Source: Escarpia spicata
Lineage: Eukaryota; Annelida; Polychaeta; Sabellida; Siboglinidae
Direction: 5' to 3'
Assembly (NCBI GenBank): GCA_963995525.1
Contig: OZ023214.1
Location: 32,432,387 to 32,496,386, forward strand
DNA length: 64,000 bases
Positions 1 through 12,306 of the stretch are shown here, piece after piece (position 1 is the first letter of the stretch; every line of letters starts with the position of its first letter). The position numbers were made by a program, and so were the translations under genes. The notes below the pieces were generated by a model. That model searched no databases. It saw only the letters and a program-made list of their open reading frames with translations, and was not told where the DNA came from.

Positions 1-84
1 TAACTCCCTTGGATAGCGTGGATGCCTGGACGGGGAGTTATGTCAGCCAGAAATATTGATGCATTCAAATGCACTCGAGTTTGT

Positions 85-213
85 CGTGAATGCGAGTTCA
101 CTATCCCATACAAGTGGCATTCACGAGTAGCTAACTCGGGCACTCTGTCAACTTTCCACTTAGCTAACTCTGGTTAATACTGACTGCTACGGGGTCGTGA
201 ACTCGTATTCACG
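85..213. repeat. Short inverted repeat in upstream noncoding DNA
   Basis: Arms at about 85-101 and 197-213 are reverse complements (CGTGAATGCGAGTTCAC against GTGAACTCGTATTCACG, one mismatch), separated by about 95 bases. A related half-copy, GCATTCACGAG, lies between them. No coding frame is associated. It could be a remnant of a small inverted-repeat transposon. Confidence 0.45.
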
Positions 214-2290
214 GTAAATACGAGCACACTGGAACGTATCACAAACGTGAGCCACTCAAATAATAATTCGTAGTGTGTGATTGTTGTGGTAATATATCAT
301 ACCAGGTATTCAATAAAGTTCTTATGACGACACGCAACCGTGTTTTTATTCGAAGCCGATAATGCATTATACGTATTGTGAATATTGTCTGTTTTGTGAC
401 AGCAAATAACAAACTACGCATTTACTTAAATAAACGATATTTTCGGGAACTTTTAACATATAAAACATATTTTGAGCAGTGTTGAAAGCTACCAGTTTTA
501 GGTTCTGCAATGACGTTACAAACACATCGCCATGACGGCAAAATCGTACACAATGGACACATGCATGCACTATGGCATTACATTGTATGACGTCCTGGAA
601 TAACGGTTTTGTTTTTAACAAAGAATAACATTGTTATTGTGTTGTCTTCTTCCTTATTGTCCCTATTTCATAGTGCCTTGTGGTAGAATTTCCATCTATT
701 TCCAGACAATTACACATTTATCAAGTCAGGTTTTTAACAACTATTAAGCATATACAAAAAACGATATATGTGTTATACGCTGTGGCTTATTTGAAAGGAG
801 TGATGAAATTAAGGATCCGATGCGTGTACCTAACATGCCATTACATAATACGTGAAATTTGAAATAGGACAATAGACAGAGAGTAAAAACAGCACCTGAT
901 TTATACACAAATGTGCTGACGGATACAACAACTGTTTGAATAACTGAACATTCAGCATTTGTGTTTCCTTTAATTTTCATACATTCTCTTGATTTACCAT
1001 GACGTCGTGGGTTGGATCGTATAGCAGGAAATCGTCGTCCTTCCTGATATGCAGGTTATATAATTGACTTGATATGGTTGAACAGACTCGAATAATGTAA
1101 ACATAATTAACAACACATTATTGCTAAAGCAACTAAATTATTAGCTTATATGGCACAACTAGAATTGATTGGGAAACAACGTCACACGCACAAACACACG
1201 CAATCACGCACGCAATCACGCATGCATGCACACAATCACACGCGCGCAACCACTGCGAGTTGGAAATTGCGGAAACCGGAAGTGGCCATTTTTTTTTTTT
1301 TTTTTTAGGGGAAATTTTATAAATTAGTGTAAGATTTTTAATTTATATTAACATAAGCCTTAACAATGGCCGCTATGTTTTTTCCGTGAGTGGTTATGTC
1401 AGTGAGGGATTATGTCCAGATGGGTTATGTTGTCCGGGAGATTAATTTCCGTGAGGGATTATGTCTGTACCGCTTCTATTACTTGTTTCTTCATTCAGCC
1501 TAGCAGTTTAGTTCCCAACAAGCTACAAAGTATTCCCACTGACATTTCACACAGTCTGACTGGTCCAACGAACAATACATCATCAGCGTGTTTGCCACAA
1601 CTACGGTAATTGTATACTTCAAAGTTTAGTAGTTATAATGTCCCTGTGTGTCATTCTATGTAAACTCCAGGGTTAACACAACATAAATTAATTATATATA
1701 AATTACACCAAAACGTAACCAATACAGAAAAAGTCGCAGCTGCTTTGAGCATTGCTGTAGCAATACAGCTATATATGATAGAAAATAACTAACACATAGT
1801 AATTCACACAAAAAATTGGTTTTGTTACAAGTACATTTCACAACAAAATATTTGCTTAAGAACTGTAACGAAGTAAATGTGTTTCGTTACACACTACACA
1901 TCCACATGATGTGTGTTACCAGAAATGTGTCAACACATGTTCAAGTCATTGCTGATAGGACGTAGTAATTCCGGTTCCGCTAGATAAACACAACATTCAG
2001 AACCACACTCATACCACAGGTACGTGCTTTGGTTGTCCACTTTCTAGTCCGAAATGCTTCACGCTTCCGTGTTTTGTCCAACGAGTCAATCCTCCCCCAC
2101 GTACGCTTTTCACCCCTTTGTTTCGTCATTGCAATTGAATGCTTGTCCGGTACTGCTCGCTTGCGCGGTAGCCGCACAATTATTGGACGGGTGACTCACG
2201 GTGAGTGTGTAGCCACGCGTATCGGCCTTGCTTACAGCCGGTCACGCATTGCACAATACCGGAATTTTCTTATCGATCAGCTGAGTCGAT
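214..2290. other. Upstream noncoding region, no gene seen
   Basis: AT-rich DNA with only short open frames and no recognisable domain, tRNA or rRNA. It holds a CA/ACGC-rich patch at about 1170-1250, a poly-T run at about 1290-1308, and three loose copies of a GTGAGGGATTATGTC-like motif at about 1385-1465. It is probably the intergenic 5' flank of the metalloprotease gene. Confidence 0.6.
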
Positions 2291-2332
2291 GCGATTATAT
2301 AAATACTGGCGTCGAGCGGCGTCAGCCATAAT
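2192..2332 (+). promoter_or_regulatory. TATA-box core promoter for metalloprotease exon 1A
   Basis: TATATAAATA lies at 2296-2305. A pyrimidine/TCA initiator-like sequence lies about 25-30 bases downstream (about 2324-2330), followed by a ~130 base 5' UTR before the ATG at 2461. A TGACTCA (AP-1-type) heptamer sits at 2192-2198. The same heptamer occurs at 7548-7554 upstream of the alternative first exon. Promoter use is inferred. Confidence 0.55.
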
Positions 2333-2460
2333 ACAGTAATTGTTGACTGCTCTGACATATCTCGCTCGTACATCCGCATAGCAGTATTCGGCTGGGACAT
2401 TTTCGACAGATTGTTTTAGAAGAACTACGCAGTCTACAAGGCAGACGGAACGGAGAAACA

Positions 2461-2532
2461 ATGACGGGTAGATTACCGTGGTTATTGCTGGTAGCCTTCG
2501 TCGTCATCTGGATAACACCAAACAGAACACAG
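2461..2532 (+). CDS. Alternative first coding exon (1A): signal peptide
   Basis: The ATG opens a 24-codon frame reading MTGRLPWLLLVAFVVIWITP, then NRTQ. This is a typical n-region, hydrophobic core and polar end of a secretory signal peptide. It stops exactly at a consensus donor (CAG|GTTAGT) in phase 0, the phase needed to splice to the propeptide exon at 9370. It also carries TCTGGATAACA, an 11-base string found at the matching place in exon 1B (7819-7878), suggesting the two first exons arose by duplication. With this exon the protein would be 933 aa. It could instead belong to a different transcript. Confidence 0.55.
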
Positions 2533-4728
2533 GTTAGTTTTTTTTTAAATAAATAACGTACATTTAATAGTTATTATTCGACGTATAGGTTTATTTGGGG
2601 AACTTGTTTTTTAAATCTTAAAAAATAGAAAGCAGACGTATTTTAGAAAACGGTTTAGTATGTAATATAAACAAATCATATTTAGTTATATTGTCGGCTG
2701 CCTTGGTTCTACACGGTTCTTAGTGCAACTCGGACATCAAAGGTTCTTATCGCGAGTGCATCTAGTTGAGAACTACACGGATTTCACTTGGATGTGGGTG
2801 AAATATCGATATAATTGTGTGTAAAGATGTACACATGTGATAGGACTGAATGTGCAGGCGATCAGAGATTTGTTGGGCCCGTGGCGTTGTGGCCTTCCAT
2901 TGCAAATACGTCATTAATACGTTATCATACAATGGGCAGTGTAAAAAAGCGACAACTTACACAGCATAAATATAATTATGTACGTATGTGTGCACTTACC
3001 TATGTAACTATGTATATAAGTATTATGTATGTACATAAGTAGGTATATACGTATGCACTCATGAACGTATGATCGTATATATATATATATATATACGTTT
3101 ATGTACGTAGATACGTGTATATGTGTGTACGTACATACATACAATATAATCACAGATGGTTTGTATGTATGTAGACTACGAACGACATATTGTATATATG
3201 TAGGCAGTGGCCCACACACGGCTTCATTGTTTATCTAATTAAACATCAACTTGAGATCGTAATTACTATTGTTGCCCTCAGTAAGGTCGTAAGTAAAGCT
3301 GACGTCACTAGATAGTTAGAACGCGAACCTTTCTTTTATTGCTGCGCAGTTAAATGTTGTTGATTTTCGGCACAGATCATACAAAAGTGGGCATTTATAT
3401 ATTTGCACTGGGTGAGCTGGTATAAATATGTCTAAAGGACGAGCAATTGGGGTGACACGTGGCCAAGTAGCCAATGGTATATCTTGTCCATACACAATTT
3501 TTTTTACCAACAACTGACTAACCGATAATAAAGACAGTCGAACCATGCTTTTAAGGTAGCCTCGGGTAAAACGTTCACCTCTCTCTTTACGACCGGTAAC
3601 CCGTACAAAATGATCAGAGATTACACCGCAATTACTGTCAGTCATAGCCGAGTTGATCGTGAACAGCCCGTGCGAAGCACCAAGAATTAAGCATGTGGTG
3701 TCTGGGTGTTCACAAACTGACAACTAAAGGTCGTAAAACAACAAAGATTCAAGACCCCAGTGGCGACTCTTTGAAGTAAAATTATATTCTTCAGGATACG
3801 GTTAGATAGTACAATAAACACTGTGCGCTACACCCTAGGTAGCCTGGGCATCGATGTTAATATTGTTGGCGTTACCTGGGCTTGTTTGTTTGCTTAACGA
3901 CCGCAAGACTCGGTTGGAGAAGCATACGTTAGTACTACCTTTAATCTCCCGATGTTATCGGCACACATTTTAAACAGTCTGAACTAGACTCAGATATTTA
4001 CTGCCAGAGGCGCAGCGTAGGCACATAGATATGTTGTACTGCCTGCAACAAACCGACTTGTTTGAAACAGTATGTTATCGTGCTATGTCGAAATTAGTTG
4101 ATACTTTTTTTTAATACGAACCATGGCTTAATATGGTAACAACTGCGTCATTATGATAATCAGAAACACAATAACAACATAGTCAAAACATAGGCGGTTA
4201 TTCCCTTGGTTTCGATAGAGTAAATACCGATTTTACATGTCACATGCGCAAACAATTGAAATTAATCCTTCGGGTCACTAACACGTCTGGATAGTATGTA
4301 TATTGGAGAACGTAACGGATACCGCGCTTAACGTATACCTGTTTTCATTCCGGATAATGTGTGTATTTTGATGTGAAATCTGGGAGTGGTAGTTTCTATG
4401 TTTACACTTAGATATCCTCTGACAGTGCCCAAACTATTCATTCTCACAGAGAGCTTTGAATGAAAGGAACATATTATCTACTGATTGCTAGCAGTGGAAT
4501 ATATTTAAGAACAAAACAAATATTTCAGACGGTCAGTTTACCTGTGGCCTAGATAACGAACATGTTGGACACTCGATAAAGCAAAGGATTCCTTGTCAAC
4601 GTGCCATCTGGATTTCTTGTTCTGAATGGCAGTCGTATTTAATCTTGTTAAATCTGGCTAAACGCGCGGCTCTGGAATGTTACTGACAAACCATTTCAAC
4701 ACAGACTTGTGCGTGACGATGGTCGTCG

Positions 4729-4850
4729 GTTGGTCGGTTGGTTGGTTGGTTGGTTGTTGGTTGGTTGGTTGGTTGGTTGGTTGGTTGGTTGGTTGGTTGG
4801 TTGGTTGGTTGGTTGGTTGGTTGGTTGGTTGATTGGTTGATTGGTTGGTT
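4729..4850. repeat. (TTGG)n tetranucleotide microsatellite
   Basis: About 120 bases of near-perfect GGTT repeats with two TTGA interruptions near the 3' end. The reverse strand reads as an NQPT peptide repeat, which is an artefact of the tetranucleotide. Confidence 0.95.
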
Positions 4851-6249
4851 GTATTGCTCTACAGTGTGTGTGGGTGTAGGTCACAAGCCGAATATTTGAG
4901 TGTGGCTCGTTGGTTCACAGTCAATTATAAGCTGTTGCCATATAAACATTTCATTATTTATTCCTTTCCGATAACTGTAGTCATGCTATGCATAACGGTG
5001 TTTTTGAGGTGTTAATAATAACTGAACTTCAAGTCGTAGACGTGTTACACTGAACATCAAACATGTGAAGTACAAAATGGCAACTTTTGAATGTTGCCTG
5101 TAACAAACTTAAGACATAATTGTCCTGTTGACTTTTTTAGTTTAATGAACTTGCAATATTCTGCTTGCATCACTGAAGCGTTGTACACAAACATGTAAAA
5201 AATGTGAAATCCTTGGCAACATAGCTTACGAAACGGCATAGTTTATCAGTTATATGTCCTTGATACTCGCTATGTAAACTATTGCGATTCAGACCGGTTA
5301 TACATAACAACCTGTGTGGCCATAAAGAGACAGATAGTTATGATAACGTAACAAAGCCGTTTCTGTCGGCGACAACGTGACGACAGTGACAAATAATCAA
5401 GTTAACAAAAAGCACCGCCACAACGTCGCCAATGAATTATAATCACGAATATAACAATGTGCCCCTTTGTTTATGTGTAGAAGCCCCGCAGTAACGATTT
5501 TTAATAAGTTAATAAATAAACCGACATTTTTAAAGCACCGTGCAACAGAAAAGCCCGAACAATTGCGTGTGCTTGATTGACGGGTGTTTTTTTGTAAGCA
5601 CCAACTACGGCGATACAGCTCGTACAGTAATTGTGTCTCAAGCAACTGTAAACGATAAGTATAGATTTTATTTTTATTTAGCTTAACCTCAAACCAACAA
5701 CGTGTCGATGATATTATGTGAGACGCAAGTATTACTGGTTGATGCAGCAATATTATAATCCTTCATTTTATGGATTCGTGACAATTATAATCACCATCGG
5801 TTTACAAGGATTGTGTGTAATTTACATAATCATCTTCACCATCATCGTCGTCGTCATCGTCATTTTTTATTATTATTCTAGTGAAATTCCAGTGGTCGCA
5901 CAGGATCCACGTCAACATTTATGTAGGGACAGTATGGTGATCAATCAATAATTAGCTGTGGCTTACACGTGAATGCCATACACGATCACAATCAGGTTAC
6001 CATAACACAACTAAATGCACATAATATTACTAATAGGTCGTTAATTTGTACAGCAATTCACATTTACAATTCGCAATTGTGGCATGTTTTGCTAAACGGA
6101 ACACTGATATTAATCGGCTGGACCAGTGCTCGTTGACTTGTTGATCGTGTGTTGCTATGGATGTCATCGACTATATTACTCTTTTGAAGCTTCTCATTTA
6201 TTAGTTGCTAAATCTCCGTTTTTGGGTCTCAAATGCAATAATGGTAATA

Positions 6250-6546
6250 CTCAGTGTAATGTTAAAATATTTCTCAGGTAGTCGACATTTAGATCAGTTC
6301 CTATTATGACTTGGTTGTTTGAACTTTGACACTTATGTAATGTTGACTCATATCGTTGAATAGATGAAGTGACATTTGTATTAGGAATCCGGTATATTTT
6401 GCCAACGATTGAAGTTTGACCATTGCTAATAGATTCAACAAATATAGATTCAAAATCACCTTCTGTGAAAATACCAAGGTCTTCCCGAAGATTGTACTGA
6501 ATATTATCACGTACATACATTGCGACATCACCTTTAGATTTAACCT
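6250..6546 (-). pseudogene. LINE endonuclease (APE) fragment
   Basis: The minus strand reads about 90 residues resembling the apurinic-like endonuclease of non-LTR retrotransposons. It contains YVRDNIQYNLREDLGIFTEG, ESIFVE, GKIYRIPNTN and VIIGTDLNVDY, the order expected in the middle of that domain. It is cut off at both ends, with no start, catalytic C-terminus or reverse transcriptase nearby. It is a dead insertion in the intron. Clade assignment is not possible from so little. Confidence 0.7.
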
Positions 6547-6779
6547 TCCTGTTTCATAAATAAAGTTATAGTTAGGCAGTTTAAAAAAAAGTGCGCATTA
6601 TCATAATTTAGAACGTTTCACATAATAAAATAAACTAAATTTCAACATGTGCATCAGAGAGTTCTGATAATAATGTTTTAAGTTGATCAAATGTTGATGA
6701 GAGTCCTTGTATAGTTAGGTGGAGTACTTTGTACTGAACATAATTATGACCAAGTCATGTCAGGAAGTACATTGTTAAC

Positions 6780-6935
6780 ATGAATGAATGAACGTTGATA
6801 ACAGTATATATATACAAGACAACCAAACAAGTTTAACTACAATACAAGTGAGAATATACAATGTTTGAAGGGGGTAAATACGAAGTCATTGACTTTTGTG
6901 TAAATTTACCCCTGACATATATTTATACATAATGA
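6780..6935 (-). repeat. LINE 3'-end repeat (copy 1)
   Basis: This segment, including the run from AACAAGTTTAACTA to TTTACCCCTGACATAT, recurs almost unchanged at about 30800-30930. There it lies just 3' (on the minus strand) of a reverse-transcriptase C-terminal remnant. It starts with a TGAATGAATGAACG-type microsatellite like the tail of a retrotransposed LINE. It is therefore read as the 3' UTR of a 5'-truncated LINE inserted on the minus strand. Confidence 0.6.
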
Positions 6936-7547
6936 TATACCTGTATGTACATCATAGTAATTACTATTTATATCAGCTAAATTAAAAGGTTTTATTTATG
7001 CGTCTTCGTTATGAGTATATATATCGTACATTTGCCTGAGAACTAGCCCAGAATAATTACGTAACGTATCATCCATATTTTATTGGAAATAATTAGTTTT
7101 CTATGCACATAGCCCGTTTTAAGTTATAAAGGAGCGAAATGATTGTCAACAAAAAAAGCTATACGAGAAGAAGAACATCGTTAACGCCGACGGTTTAAAC
7201 CAGGATGTAGGAAGTGGTTTTAAGCTATCTTTTTAATTCTGTGTCACGAATTGCACTTCATTTAACTCACCCGGACAAAGGACCGTGCCTTAAATAACAA
7301 CGTGTTGGAGCGTATTTTCTCTTCTTTGTCTCCTTTTGTAGACGGCACGTGTAGTTCTTTTTACAAAGAACGGCACATCATGCGCGAGAGGAATCGCTAA
7401 TCTGATCACCAAATCGTACACAGCCAACACACTGAAAAAATGCTCAATTGTCTTGAAATTACAATTATTTATTGACACATATACTTATACTAGACGATCA
7501 GTTAAATTACTTTTGGCGTTGTCCCCGAGTAGGCGTCAACACAGTGA

Positions 7548-7818
7548 TGACTCACTGTTTTCTATTGTGTCGGAACCTTGAGAGAACGTAGCTTACCAAC
7601 CAGCACCACTTTGGTCACGCGTGGCTGAATCTACTGCAGTGCCTCGCGCAACAACGTGCCGATACACTGTTACCAAACACCGGCTAAGTGGTCAGCTGAT
7701 CAGCATTAGTCATTACAGTATCGACTTCACTACCATGTCACAGTAACGGCGGAGTTACTGCGTAATCAACTGTTAAATATCAGCAGGAGAAGTTGACGTT
7801 CTCACATTGAAACGACGC
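7548..7818 (+). promoter_or_regulatory. Putative promoter region of exon 1B
   Basis: A TTAAATA TATA-like element lies near 7772-7780, about 45 bases before the ATG at 7819. A TGACTCA heptamer lies at 7548-7554, as in the exon 1A promoter. The core element is weaker than the one at 2296. Confidence 0.35.
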
Positions 7819-7878
7819 ATGGAGCTGTATTATCGCCGAATAGCCCTCGGACTTTTCTTCTGGATAACAGTCGCTGAA
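7819..7878 (+). CDS. Exon 1B: signal peptide of the metalloprotease
   Basis: Twenty codons read [20 protein letters not shown]: a short basic n-region, a hydrophobic core, then small residues suited to signal peptidase. The exon ends at a donor (GAA|GTATGT) in phase 0 and joins directly to ARSVTTGM in exon 2. It is preferred over exon 1A because it is closer to exon 2, but both are compatible. Confidence 0.65.
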
Positions 7879-9711
7879 GTATGTATGCATGTCGTAGCAT
7901 GTTGCGGGTGAGAGTCGTGGAATTGGATTTTAACGACGTTACAAGTGTTGAATAGTTTCGTAACCATCAGGCTGTGTTTGAACTGTATACAGGCACATGG
8001 TGATGAACATATTTATGTATTATTGTTCTGGTAATGATATAATACCGGTGTCTACAGAAGAGGATATACACTGCAGGCAGACCATCGCAGACAGTGGCAT
8101 ATGTGCATGTCTAATCTTCACATAAACTACTATATCATATTTCCGTAAAAAACCTTGCATGCATCGATATATCCAGATATAAGTAGGAATTAGATGACAT
8201 AGGATGTGTAGCAGGCAACGCCATTGTATTCGCCATTAATGTTTTATTAACATAATTGCTATATTAGTACATGCTCTAGTTGTTGAAACGACAAACAGTA
8301 TTAACGACCACACGTTCGCGTTTTATGTATACGTATTTTTTACTTAGACGTCTCGTCGGTGCAAGGCACATAATTGTGTAATTACTATTTTATCATGCGT
8401 GTCAACGATGGTTGGAGGGTGTCGGTTGGAACCTGTCGAATTTCAATTTAACGCGAGCACACTCAGCACATGTTTTATGTATTGTGTAAAACAATTGCTG
8501 GTCTCAAAGGTTCTTGTCCGTCTACCGGCGTTCCACAATGGGGCATAAGCCAATTCATTCGTCTAGAGGTGAATAGTTGTGCGTGCCAAAGTTCACCACA
8601 AGCATCAGTCAGTTGTAACAACAATGTCCACAAGGAATGCAGAATTTCTGTTACGCATAGGTGTCTGCACCACAGTACACCCCTGTGCGATGACCAATTC
8701 TTGTCGCATACACGCATCGTTAGTTTATATGCGGTGCATTCATAAATGTATCCGTGGTTATTAAATGTGCGTTTTGCATAACGTTGGATGACTCATAGCC
8801 ATTCGTATAATGCACTGGGCTTTGTTCATTGGAAATTGTGGTGGGGTGTTGCTGTATAATCTGGTGACGTCACATCTGTTAGGCAGTACATACCCCAAAT
8901 TGCCAAATTCAACCGATGTTCCCATGATATTCACCGGCACAAAATTAAAATCCAGTGCTAACTACCCCGATGTATTACAAACACCAATACTTGCGCAACA
9001 CCACTAAATTATTGATAATATTTCTTCTTAACATCTAATCTACAAAGATTCGGTTACTTGTTGTATAGACGTTCGCCTAGTATCAAGATGGCTTCGTCAG
9101 TACGCATGGCAGATAACCTAAACAGTGGATAAGATAAGAAAGAAATATATTCGATAACAAATCAAATATCCTCAAGTATGTTCAGTAGTCAAAACCAGTT
9201 TTCAAAAAGTAAATAAATTTTCCAAGTTATTAAACGAATACCTATGCTTCTGTCACTGATTCTGCAACTACATGTCCACTGTTACTTCCTTCTTGTTGTC
9301 ATTACTGTTGCTGTTACTGTTGCTGTCATTGTTGCTGCCTCATGCCCTTTACCGACTCCCTTGTTCCAGGCACGAAGCGTCACCACAGGCATGACATGGG
9401 AGCCGAAGGACATGTCACTCGAAGAGTGGTTGCGTTGCCATGGCTTCTCGTGCGACAAATGGGAGCGAACGATACAGAAGTTGCTGGCGTTGAAGATGAT
9501 GGCGTCGGAGGGACACAAGGAGTATGATGCTAGTGTAAGTGGCTGCAATGTTCCAGATGCGTCCTTGTGCGTATTCCCATGTGGCGTGTTATAAATACAT
9601 AGACATGTGTATACAGTTCAGTACACACATGCAATGTATAAATTTCTGTCTAAGCCATAGTGCCAGCCGTATATATATATATATATATATCTATATATAT
9701 ATATATGTCTG

Positions 9712-9756
<45 letters not shown>

Positions 9757-9897
9757 GTGTGTGTATTATTGTTATGGTGTCACTCCATAGTCTAATGTTG
9801 AAAATTAATGTAGTGTTATATTTCCGTATTTTAAAAATAATTTTAGGCGGAATCATACCTTGGTAAACTTTTGCTACAAGTGTGTGTGTGTGTGTGT

Positions 9898-9930
<33 letters not shown>

Positions 9931-10923
9931 TGTGTGTGTGTGTGCGTGTGTGCACTTGTACTGTTAGTTTGGCCTACGACGTAATGTTTCTGCGAACGCG
10001 TACAGTTGGCGTCGTGCACTATTAATTATGAATGAATTTTTATCAGCCTTCTTTTTTTGAAGTTAGCGTGCGTGGCGGAAGTTCCTTATAGTGTTGGCAT
10101 GTTTACGGACGTGGCGTGGGTATTTTTCTGTGTGTATAATGTTGACTTGACAACGCGTGTTTGAATATCGCATAGGGAATGCATCATCATGTTTATACTT
10201 CATAATGACGTTTGCGATTTTATTTATGAATCAAAACGGAGACAATGACGACGGATATATTAATGGTTATGGCAAATAAGAATGAAAATTCAAGATATAT
10301 GGAATTGGTTCAACCACTGGCCTATATTCAGAGATAGGAGAATGAACTAAGATGAACCGTGGCGTAATATATTTTGTAATATTGATGCACGAGAGGTTAA
10401 CAAGCATGACGCGAGGCACACAATGAACGCATTTGTTATCGCATGTTTCAGTATGGTTTGATTGATTAAACATGACTATGTGTTATGAGTTCACGACAAG
10501 ATGCCAATTATATTCTTGCACAGGTATGAGTTAGAATGGTCATATTATTTCCCTTGGTGTCTCAGCCAAAATGCATATACTTTCAATGTGTTGGAGCTAC
10601 GCGGATCGAAGATTGATTAGTAGGAACTAGTTTAAATGCATGGACACCGAAATGCCCGTTCACGAGATGCGTGCCAAATCACTGGGGTATCACACCCAGT
10701 TGTATCAATGTGTTCTGTAGGTATGCTAACCACGTTGCTGTTCCTTTGTGTAGTCGCTGTCTCAGAACATGAGCGATTCGCAGCACGACCGTCTGGACAG
10801 TTGTATATGGCTGACGGAAGAACAGCTAGACGAGATATTGAAATACGAGCAGGTGAGTGATGTCCACCATCTTGCGGCGAGACGTTGTGCACTAACCGTG
10901 GCCATGAGCTACACACACACACA

Positions 10924-10978
<55 letters not shown>

Positions 10979-12193
10979 GCGCGCGCACGCATACAGGCAC
11001 GCACACATGCACGCACGCACACATACACACACACACACACACACACGAATATTACGTTTAATATTTGCACATTCTAATCGTAGAAGCCTGTGACACTAGA
11101 TACAAGGACTGTGTTCCCTGTAGCATGTGGATAAATTATGACAGGCATATTTATATAATTTGTAATGTCTGATGCGTAGATAAACCCACAAGTAATGTTG
11201 ACTTTAGGAATATTATCTACACTATGTATATGCGTATTCAGAATACGTCTAAATGGGCTATTTTGTCGTCGGGTTTGTGGGAAGTATTACACACGTACGC
11301 GCGAACACGCACACACACATACGCACACACACGCACACACACGCGCACACGCACACACACATACACATACACACACACATACACACACACACACACACAC
11401 ACGCATACCCTTCTCTCACACTCGCATACACACGTACGCGTCACTCGCCTTTATTGTGTTCAAACACAGGCTATAATCATGCCATGTGTTTTCGATGTGA
11501 ACAGTCCAATTTCTACAACGGCTACGACAGACCCATGACGAAAGACACAAGAGAGGGACACAGCAGACAGAAGAGAAAAGTTACCAGCAACACGTTTAGT
11601 CGGTGGTCACAAATGCCGATTAAGTGGAAGTTTGACGGCTTGCACAGTAAGTAAACCATTCACGTTTCTAACAACAGTATCATCGTTCTTACAGTGCCAG
11701 TTAATGTGACACGATTGGACATACTATCCATTCAGTTTGTGCGAATGAAATTCGAAAGACCATTCCGACACTTCATTTATGAGTAATAATTACACCAACA
11801 AAGTTAATGATTACGCATGTGGTATACAGTTCGCCTGTAATAGCAACTGTACAGTGAGTCATATAGGTGTAAAATGGTTTATTATAGTAAACACCGCCGT
11901 TCCCTTCATCGTTTAATTTGGCTATTAACCAGTGTTCATGCGGTGACAAAGAGTCATGGTCACACACTTGTACGTTGTTCATATACAAGGCCGATCGCGG
12001 TGATATGGTATCGCTGTCTCATTGTATTGGTACATTATATATCCTGTATATTTCGATGACGCGAGCGCCGCAAGTATAAAGGCGAAGGCGGCAATAAAGA
12101 CGGCACATAACGACACACGTGAACACTCACAAACTTTCATTCTCTCCCTCGTGCTCTGTCTTTATGTAGTTTTATGTGTGCCAGTCAGTCACT

Positions 12194-12224
<31 letters not shown>

Positions 12225-12240
12225 ACCACACTCAAATTTA

Positions 12241-12306
<66 letters not shown>

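Larger units (their letters stand above)
2533..7818 (+). other. Long first intron (or intergenic stretch) between exons 1A and 1B
   Basis: No exon with consistent splice sites was found. The region contains TA repeats near 3076, a (TTGG)n array at 4729-4850, a LINE endonuclease fragment at 6250-6546 and a LINE 3'-end repeat at 6780-6935. A 135-codon minus-strand open frame at 3316-3723 shows no recognisable motif and is not called a gene. Confidence 0.5.

Noticed and set aside
3316..3723. 135-codon minus-strand open frame
   Set aside because: No signal peptide, domain or repeat relationship recognised and no splice context. It lies inside a probable intron, and a frame of this length can occur by chance.
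4696..4884. NQPT-repeat protein on the minus strand
   Set aside because: Direct translation of the (TTGG)n microsatellite.
5397..5750. 117-codon minus-strand open frame in intron
   Set aside because: Composition and lack of motifs suggest chance or an old transposon relic. Nothing supports expression.
11470..11504. Earlier acceptor (CAG at 11467-11469) for exon 4
   Set aside because: Splicing from exon 3 there would put the frame into an in-frame stop before the furin site. The CAG ending at 11504 restores phase 0 and the conserved astacin N-terminus.
10769..11538. Long THAR/HTHT open frames
   Set aside because: Translations of CA and CGCA microsatellites in intron 3. The same artefact occurs at 18018-18282, 20103-20345 and 32301-32616.
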